Shown here one piece after another: positions 52,924 through 58,340 of a stretch of DNA of 58,340 nt. The stretch is from Lactobacillus ultunensis DSM 16047. Lineage in GTDB: Bacteria; Bacillota; Bacilli; Lactobacillales; Lactobacillaceae. The notes under the pieces were generated by a model, which was not told the origin of the DNA, made no database searches, and saw only the letters and a list, made by a program, of their open reading frames with translations. The number at the start of each line of letters is the position of its first letter. Positions within the stretch are counted from its first letter, which is position 1. Location of the stretch: NCBI RefSeq assembly GCF_001436305.1, contig NZ_AZFO01000009.1, forward strand, positions 1 to 58,340, given 5' to 3'. A program made the translations under genes and the position numbers.

Positions 52924-54129
52924 CTATTCATAAATAATAACTGGTTCATTCTTAGAAATATTGTTCCAAACACTTCTAATTTCACTAGGTTTTACATTGA
53001 CACAGCCATGAGAGCCACCCCTTAAGTAAGCGGTCTTACTCCAGTCTGTTCTCCAACTAGCGTCGTGAAAACCACATCCACTAAGAGTGAATGGCATCCA
53101 GTATTTAACTGGCGATGCATAACTAGAACCATCATCGTTAGTCCCACGCAATGTGCTTGGTGATTGTTTGTAATGAATATACCAAACACCTCTTGGAGTC
53201 TGATCACCCTTACTGCCTTCCATAGTACCTGTCACAACGTCTCTTAGATGAACTTTCAGTTTACCATTTCTAACTAGCCAAACTTCTTGTTTCTTTAATG
53301 AAACAACAGCATAAGTTTTGCCAATTTCATGGTTAGATTTGCCATAACCATGAGCATATGTACTATAGCCTACACCATAGATCGCATCGGCTCCGTTAAA
53401 AGTGGTCTTACCTTGTTCCAGTGCTTCCAAGAGCAAACGACGCGCTTTTTTAACATACACGCCCCAGCCCCAGGTTTTATTCTTAACAGTAATTGTTTTA
53501 CCTTTAACTTTGTCACCCTTAGGTACAGTAAACTTGTAACTCTTATGGAGAGATGAAACCTCTTTATCAATCTGATTAAGCTTGTCAGTCAATTTAGCAG
53601 TATCACCAAATTGGTATTTGCCATCTCGATAAGTAACGTTGTCTACAAGTTCTTTAGCTTTTAAATCATAACTCTCACCATTAATTTGGTATTTAATTGT
53701 TGCATTTTTAAGATCACTAAGCTTCTTTTTTGCAGTAGCCAAATCTTTGGTTGTAAAACTATAGCTTTTATTACTTGGCATCTTAGTTTGTTGTTTTTTA
53801 AACAAACTTCTTGTTTCTGCTTCATCGATTGTTTGAATAGTAGTACTGTAGCTATACTCCAGTTTATTATTTTTTAATTCTATTTGGTTTTTAGCATTTT
53901 TATTAACTTTATCAGTTGCTTTCGCCACTGTAAGTTTACCCACCTTTACACCATCAATCTTAACGTTAGGGTTAAAATGCGTTTGGGCAAATTTCTCTGC
54001 AGCAGTACGAGTAGCCTCATTATAACTATGAATACCAAAGCCAGCAAGAATAGCTACTATAATAACCAAACCGATGACCAATAAAATGATGTTATTGCGT
54101 TTATTCTTTTTTCTAAGTTCTTCGTTCAT
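52924..54129 (-). CDS. L,D-transpeptidase with peptidoglycan-binding domain
   Basis: The 401-residue enzyme from the ATG at 54129 has a membrane anchor at about 10-33 (NNIILLVIGLVIIVAILAGFG), a PG_binding_4-type region (about 45-200) and a C-terminal YkuD domain. The catalytic motif is GGSHGCVNV, with Cys as nucleophile, near residue 378. VTGTMEGSKGDQTPRGVW and MPFTLSGCGFHDASW are typical of YkuD. It would make 3-3 cross-links or edit cell-wall peptides outside the membrane. A TTG 9 bases upstream (54138) is a less likely start. Second L,D-transpeptidase of the window. Confidence 0.9.
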   Translation of the reverse strand: MNEELRKKNKRNNIILLVIGLVIIVAILAGFGIHSYNEATRTAAEKFAQTHFNPNVKIDGVKVGKLTVAKATDKVNKNAKNQIELKNNKLEYSYSTTIQTIDEAETRSLFKKQQTKMPSNKSYSFTTKDLATAKKKLSDLKNATIKYQINGESYDLKAKELVDNVTYRDGKYQFGDTAKLTDKLNQIDKEVSSLHKSYKFTVPKGDKVKGKTITVKNKTWGWGVYVKKARRLLLEALEQGKTTFNGADAIYGVGYSTYAHGYGKSNHEIGKTYAVVSLKKQEVWLVRNGKLKVHLRDVVTGTMEGSKGDQTPRGVWYIHYKQSPSTLRGTNDDGSSYASPVKYWMPFTLSGCGFHDASWRTDWSKTAYLRGGSHGCVNVKPSEIRSVWNNISKNEPVIIYE

Positions 54130-54207
54130 CTTATTCAACCTTTATCTTGTAAGCCAATAGTTTTAATATAGCACCCTATATTATTGGTGTAAAATCTGCT
54201 GTCTGAA

Positions 54208-54774
54208 TTATTTACGTTTCTTCATAACAACTCTGGCTGCATCCCTCAATGCAAAATAAAGAAGTGGCGTACATATTGCCGTAGAGATTGAGTTAATCAC
54301 TGTAGCTGGCAAACTAATAAATGCACCTATACATGCAACTTTCAAACTAGTGCCTATCATCAAAGCTTCAACTATGGAGACACAATAAGTGGTAAAAATT
54401 TTAGTTACTCCAGCAACAATCCCCAAAATAATAATATTTTTCTTACTATCTTGATAATGCATGCTTTTAAAGACAAGCGTCAAAATTGAGGCTACAACAA
54501 TCACTTCTAGCATAGTTAACCAGGATGTAGCTGCATAACCATTAAGCAGATCAAAGCCTCCTAAGCCAATAATCCCAGCAATCATACCATTACGACAACC
54601 TAAATAAAGAATAGCTACAGCAGTTAAAGTATTGCCAAAATGAATAAAAGGTCGTCCAACCATAGCAGGAACAGGGATTCTTAATACCCAAATTCCGATA
54701 TAAATAATGGCAGCAAAAAGACCAGTTAAAACTAAAGATTGCAGCGAATTTTCTTCTTTTCTCATTATCTTCAT
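54208..54774 (-). CDS. ECF transporter S component, probably for vitamin B6
   Basis: The 188-residue membrane protein has about six hydrophobic segments and the small size of substrate-binding S components, which work with a shared EcfA-EcfA'-EcfT module encoded elsewhere. Its ATG overlaps the stop of the pyridoxal kinase gene by one base (TGATG), so the two are co-translated; that points to a pyridoxine/pyridoxal transporter of the PdxU type. The substrate is inferred from this neighbour alone. The longer frame to 54801 lies within the kinase gene. Confidence 0.8.
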   Translation of the reverse strand: MKIMRKEENSLQSLVLTGLFAAIIYIGIWVLRIPVPAMVGRPFIHFGNTLTAVAILYLGCRNGMIAGIIGLGGFDLLNGYAATSWLTMLEVIVVASILTLVFKSMHYQDSKKNIIILGIVAGVTKIFTTYCVSIVEALMIGTSLKVACIGAFISLPATVINSISTAICTPLLYFALRDAARVVMKKRK

Positions 54775-55598
54775 CACTCTTTCAATTGATTTATTAACCA
54801 ACTAAGCCCAGCAGCATAATTTGGACCCAATCTAGCATTTTGGTTAGTAGTAGCATTAATTGCCTTTGCAACAAAATTAGCAGCTATTGAACAGCTTTGT
54901 TTTAACTCATTATTATGCAAATATGCGGCTAAAAAGCTGCTAGCAAAAATATCACCTGTACCAAAGAAAGACCCAGGAAGCTTTTTCTGAACCAGTGACC
55001 AACTTTTTTGTCGAGTCACACCAACTTCAGCAATTTTTTCTTGTTCTAAAGGGATGCCTGTAATGATCACATTAGGAATAGAAAAACGATTAGCCAAAGC
55101 TTCTGCCAAGTATTTTGCGGAAGACAAAGAAACTTCTGTAATCTTTTCACCTAAAAACAAGGCAGCTTCAGTCATATTGGGTGTCAAAATCGTCGCTTTT
55201 GAAATAAGTTTTCTCATCTTGATGACGTAATCCTTGTTCAAACCACGATACATTTTGCCGTTATCGGCCATTGCTGGATCAATCAAAACTTTTTCTCTTT
55301 GATAGCTTATCTGATCAATATTTTTAAGCCAGAAATCCAAAGCATGATTACCAAGATACCCTAAATAAAGTGCATCAAAATAGAAACTTTCCTTCTTCCA
55401 ATGTTCAATAATCTTTGGCATTTCAGCACTCATGTCGCAAAAACTATTTTTTGTAAAACCAGTATGCGTCGATAAAATAGCCGTTGGTAAAACAGATGGT
55501 TGCAAGCCACAAGCTCCTAAAATCGGTAAAGCAACGGACATGGAAACTTGTCCTGCACATGAGAGATCTTGACTGATTAGTACTCCACCATTAATCAT
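54774..55598 (-). CDS. pdxY: Pyridoxal/pyridoxine kinase
   Basis: The 274-residue ribokinase-fold enzyme phosphorylates vitamin B6. It has the PdxY/PdxK N-terminal SCAGQVSMSVALPIL, LYLGYLGN and the substrate/anion-hole GTGDIFASSF near residue 210, with the catalytic Asp. ILTPNMTEAALFLG is the family's conserved NxxE. Length is close to PdxY (about 285). It is co-translated with an ECF S component. A hydroxymethylpyrimidine kinase (ThiD) is the nearest alternative, but SCAGQVS favours the pyridoxal type. The symbol could also be pdxK. Confidence 0.88.
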   Translation of the reverse strand: MINGGVLISQDLSCAGQVSMSVALPILGACGLQPSVLPTAILSTHTGFTKNSFCDMSAEMPKIIEHWKKESFYFDALYLGYLGNHALDFWLKNIDQISYQREKVLIDPAMADNGKMYRGLNKDYVIKMRKLISKATILTPNMTEAALFLGEKITEVSLSSAKYLAEALANRFSIPNVIITGIPLEQEKIAEVGVTRQKSWSLVQKKLPGSFFGTGDIFASSFLAAYLHNNELKQSCSIAANFVAKAINATTNQNARLGPNYAAGLSWLINQLKE

Positions 55599-55617
55599 TT
55601 TTTCACTCCAATCAAAA

Positions 55618-55654
55618 ATCCTGATATTAGCTTATCATAAGTTAATATCAGGAT
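55618..55654 (-). terminator. Terminator after the serine hydrolase gene
   Basis: On the minus strand AATCCTGATATTA pairs with TAATATCAGGATT and is followed by TTTGATT. Confidence 0.85.
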
Positions 55655-55666
55655 TAAAATATTATT

Positions 55667-56800
55667 TTACTTTGCACTAAAAGTATTTGGTTGGATGTGA
55701 TTCAAAATTTGATAACCGATAGCCTTATTTCTATCTTCATCATTTTGGGTTTGATTCAAGAACATGATCAAACCATTCTTATTATCACTAGTCATCTGTA
55801 CCCAGTTACCAAAGTGAGTATTGTAAAGATTTCCGTAGGCAGATTTTAAATTACCATTGATGTATAAACCACCAGAGTAACCATTTGGACTAGTGGCACT
55901 CAAATGTGTCATATAATTATACTCAGCTTTATTTAAAATTTTGCCATTAGTCAAGCCACATTGAATCTTGTAGTAATCCATCGGTGTTGAGAATAAATTA
56001 CCCGCACCAACTAATTGTGATGCTTGTTGTTTTTTAACATATTGAGCCCATTGATAGTTTTTAATATTCCAAGTGTATGAAATACCGTCAGTCATGCCTG
56101 CTGGAATATCTTCTAAGAAATAGGTTCTCTTTAAGCCTAACGGATTAATAATACGTGATTGGACATTTTGCTTGTAAGATTGTCCTGTTACTTTACGAAT
56201 AATACCTGCAAGTAAAATATAATTAGTATTGTTATATAAAAACTTACCTGGTTGATTCTGATTACTTGAGTTTAATTTATTAACTACCCAATTAATCGCA
56301 GCATCTTCTGAATAAATACGACCACGGTTAACTTCAGTGTTAGCTGCTTTTAAACCAGAAGTATGGGTCATCAGATTTCCGACAGTAATATTAGATGAAC
56401 CTTTCAAGTTTGGATACCAATCAGATATCTTAGTATCTTGATTAAATTTACCTTCATATATCAGCTGTGTAATAATAGCAGCTGTAATAACTTTTTGCAA
56501 AGAACAAACAGGATAGACTACTTTTCTATTGCCTGCTCCTAACCGACGACCATAATAGCCATAACCGTAACTGATTTGTTGAGCATGGCCGTCTTTAACA
56601 ATTACTGTTGTCCCACGAGCATAATAATTAGCTATAGTTTTTCTTACAAAACTCCGCATTTCAGTTTGGTTATACGCAGCATGTGCTGTTTGTGAAGTAG
56701 CAGCAATGTCTACTGGAAAAGATGATACTACAATTAATGAAACTGCCGCTTTCATTAACGTTTTTTTCAAATTAATACGTTTCGTTTTAAAGCCCTCCAA
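55667..56800 (-). CDS. Secreted serine hydrolase, beta-lactamase/PBP family
   Basis: The 377-residue protein has an N-terminal export signal (cleavage near AHAAYN at about 42) and a class C beta-lactamase/DD-peptidase fold. It has SLQK at 100-103 (nucleophile S100, K103) and a YNN that corresponds to Y-x-N (KFLYNNTNYILLAG). HTSG in GNLMTHTSGLKA is also typical. Such lactobacillar proteins cleave or transesterify peptidoglycan or small esters. The start at 56800 follows a weak GAGGG-like site; a Met at residue 16 is a possible shorter start. Substrate unknown. Confidence 0.87.
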   Translation of the reverse strand: MEGFKTKRINLKKTLMKAAVSLIVVSSFPVDIAATSQTAHAAYNQTEMRSFVRKTIANYYARGTTVIVKDGHAQQISYGYGYYGRRLGAGNRKVVYPVCSLQKVITAAIITQLIYEGKFNQDTKISDWYPNLKGSSNITVGNLMTHTSGLKAANTEVNRGRIYSEDAAINWVVNKLNSSNQNQPGKFLYNNTNYILLAGIIRKVTGQSYKQNVQSRIINPLGLKRTYFLEDIPAGMTDGISYTWNIKNYQWAQYVKKQQASQLVGAGNLFSTPMDYYKIQCGLTNGKILNKAEYNYMTHLSATSPNGYSGGLYINGNLKSAYGNLYNTHFGNWVQMTSDNKNGLIMFLNQTQNDEDRNKAIGYQILNHIQPNTFSAK

Positions 56801-56886
56801 AAATGTTATATTTTTTCACTCCATCATATTAGCATTTAATTTTTTCAATGAAGTTACAGAATCAATAAAAAATGAATCTTGCCTCT

Positions 56887-57501
56887 TTAATAAGGATAAT
56901 TTTCCAAACGATCTTTTTCGGAAAGTTTTCTAATAACCTTAGCTGGAACACCTACTGCTAATGAATTATCAGGAATATCACGAGTAACAACCGACCCAGC
57001 ACCAATAACACAATTATTTCCGATAGTTACACCGGCACAAACAGTAACATTGCTTGCTAGCCAGCAATTATCACCAATGGTGATGGGTGCGCCATATTCA
57101 ATGTCTGCAACCTTGCCATCATTTTGTAAGCGTGCATTTCTTTGATCTGCCAACAAGGGATGCAAAGGCGTAGCAAGCGTAATATTGGGTCCAAACATTA
57201 CATTATTTCCAATAGTAATGGGACAGGTATCAAGAATAGTCAAGTTAAAGTTAGAGTAAAAATTGTCACCCAACTTAGTAAATCGACCATAATCTACTTC
57301 AATCGGACCTTGCAAATAAACTCCTTCTCCATGATCTGGGAAAAGTCGATCAATGATTGCTTTTCTTTCAAGTTTATCCTCATCTGTTGTCATGTTGTAA
57401 TCTCTAGACAATCTATGTGCTAAAGAAGAAAACTCGCCTAATTCTTTTGTATCAGGACGATATGGTTTCCCTGCCAGCATATTTTTCGTATTTTCTTCCA
57501 T
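56887..57501 (-). CDS. Maltose/galactoside O-acetyltransferase, hexapeptide-repeat family
   Basis: The 204-residue protein has an N-terminal Mac domain (NMLAGKPYRPDTKEL) and a left-handed beta-helix of hexapeptide repeats (ITIGNNVMFGPNITLATPLH and CVIGAGSVV). The catalytic His lies in TPLHPLL. It transfers acetyl from acetyl-CoA to a sugar hydroxyl. AGAGAGCAGATATAT precedes the ATG. It could be called maa or lacA; the sugar acceptor is not known. Confidence 0.9.
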   Translation of the reverse strand: MEENTKNMLAGKPYRPDTKELGEFSSLAHRLSRDYNMTTDEDKLERKAIIDRLFPDHGEGVYLQGPIEVDYGRFTKLGDNFYSNFNLTILDTCPITIGNNVMFGPNITLATPLHPLLADQRNARLQNDGKVADIEYGAPITIGDNCWLASNVTVCAGVTIGNNCVIGAGSVVTRDIPDNSLAVGVPAKVIRKLSEKDRLENYPY

Positions 57502-57665
57502 ATATATCTGCTCTCTAAAAATTAATAATTTGGTACTGTGATTATATCCATATTTTCTTATTTTTCGACACCAAAATCAAATAGTCTTATAAGAAAACTG
57601 TATTTTCTAAACTATTGTGTGATACACTCTTAATGTTGTAGAAAATAAGATTTATCGAGGAGAAA

Positions 57666-58298
57666 ATGAAAAAGAAGAATATTATCGCTATTGGCATAGG
57701 TTTGCCAGTCTTTCTGATTTTGGCAGTTTCTATTATGTTACATGCCAGTTGGATTAATGGCTTTGATAACTTTTTCGAGCATCTAGTACACACTATTCCT
57801 GGTTTACAAAGTCTGATGCTGAAGATCACTTTCTTAGCCGACACTAAAGTTGATTTAGTTTGGATGCTATTAATTGCAATTATTCTATGGATAAAAAAAC
57901 AACGTCCTCTCTCACTTAGCATCGTGATTACTTTAATTACTGCTGATGCATTTGGTTGGGTTGTCAAGCACGTTATTCAACGTCCACGTCCTACAGCTCA
58001 CTTAGCTGTCGACGATGGTTTTAGCTTTCCTAGTGGACATACCTTAGGAATGTCAATCATTGTTTTTTGGTTGATTTTAATTATGATTCCTGTTTTGGTA
58101 AAAAGCAGTACAGCTAGAGTTTGGCTGTATATACTTTTAATCATTTGGTTAGTACTAGTAATGATTTCTAGAGTATATGTCTATGCTCACTTCCCATCAG
58201 ACGTTTGCGGATCTACTGCACTCGGTGCAATGTGGGTTGGTCTAGTTGATACAATTTGGGATAAAGTTACACCACGAACTTCAAAAAATAATTTCTAA
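57666..58298 (+). CDS. PAP2-family membrane phosphatase
   Basis: The 210-residue membrane enzyme has five to six hydrophobic segments and all three PAP2 motifs: KHVIQRPRP, FPSGHT, and SRVYVYAHFPSD. It would dephosphorylate phosphatidate-like or undecaprenyl-pyrophosphate lipids on the outer face. GAGGAG lies 5 bases before the ATG. Its promoter is in the AT-rich region before 57640. Substrate inferred from the family. Confidence 0.9.
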   Translation: MKKKNIIAIGIGLPVFLILAVSIMLHASWINGFDNFFEHLVHTIPGLQSLMLKITFLADTKVDLVWMLLIAIILWIKKQRPLSLSIVITLITADAFGWVVKHVIQRPRPTAHLAVDDGFSFPSGHTLGMSIIVFWLILIMIPVLVKSSTARVWLYILLIIWLVLVMISRVYVYAHFPSDVCGSTALGAMWVGLVDTIWDKVTPRTSKNNF

Positions 58299-58305
58299 AC
58301 AAAAA

Positions 58306-58333
58306 AGACGCTAGGAATGATACATTCCCTGTC
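58306..58333 (-). terminator. Terminator of a leftward gene beyond the window
   Basis: On the minus strand GACAGGGAATG pairs with CATTCCTAGCGTC and is followed by TTTTTTG. It also closes the PAP2 gene region. Confidence 0.65.
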
Positions 58334-58340
58334 AAGTAGA

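Overview
The window is low-GC, densely packed DNA from a Lactobacillus chromosome, probably of the L. acidophilus/crispatus/helveticus/johnsonii group; the species is inferred, not proven. Supporting signs are strong AAGGAGG-type ribosome binding sites, PepI, a TreR/TreP/TreC locus, an APC permease pair, a methionine-type T-box, secreted proteins of Lactobacillus style and many hairpin-T terminators. No rRNA, tRNA, CRISPR array or intact insertion sequence is visible.

Region 1 (about 200-12400) is a defence island. Read leftwards it holds a predicted PD-(D/E)XK nuclease, hsdM, the expressed hsdS, then a rightward tyrosine recombinase and a rightward silent hsdS copy without a start, then leftward hsdR, a secreted protein and a DUF262-DUF1524 (GmrSD-like) nuclease. 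The two hsdS copies are head-to-head and share a 21-bp inverted repeat at their 5' ends and a 15-bp one in their centres. This is the layout of a phase-variable type I restriction-modification system in which the recombinase shuffles target recognition domains. The repeat core occurs again in the hsdM leader, inside a 10-7-10 palindrome.

Region 2 (12400-25000) holds proline iminopeptidase, a secreted FN3 protein with a companion, a sugar operon (PTS EIIBC, GH32 sucrose hydrolase, GH36 alpha-galactosidase) with a divergent AraC regulator and a cre-like operator in its promoter, and an EIIC/tyrosine-phosphatase pair with a divergent RpiR regulator.

Region 3 (25000-36200) holds a P-loop kinase-like protein, two GTWY-domain cell-surface proteins, nitroreductase, ketopantoate reductase, an APC permease, a T-box-controlled mmuM-mmuP pair for S-methylmethionine use, a PlsC-like acyltransferase, and a divergent GT4 glycosyltransferase broken by one in-frame stop.

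Region 4 (36200-58340) begins with an orphan VirD4/TraG-like ATPase beside a 233-bp foldback element. It continues with an APC permease, two L,D-transpeptidases, the trehalose locus (treC, treR, treP) with two TreR-type palindromes, a zinc alcohol dehydrogenase, a MalY/PatB C-S lyase, a third GTWY lipoprotein, a small-membrane-protein operon, a MATE exporter, a lysine-rich membrane protein, a vitamin B6 kinase with an ECF S component, a beta-lactamase-fold serine hydrolase, a maltose-acetyltransferase-like enzyme and a PAP2 phosphatase.
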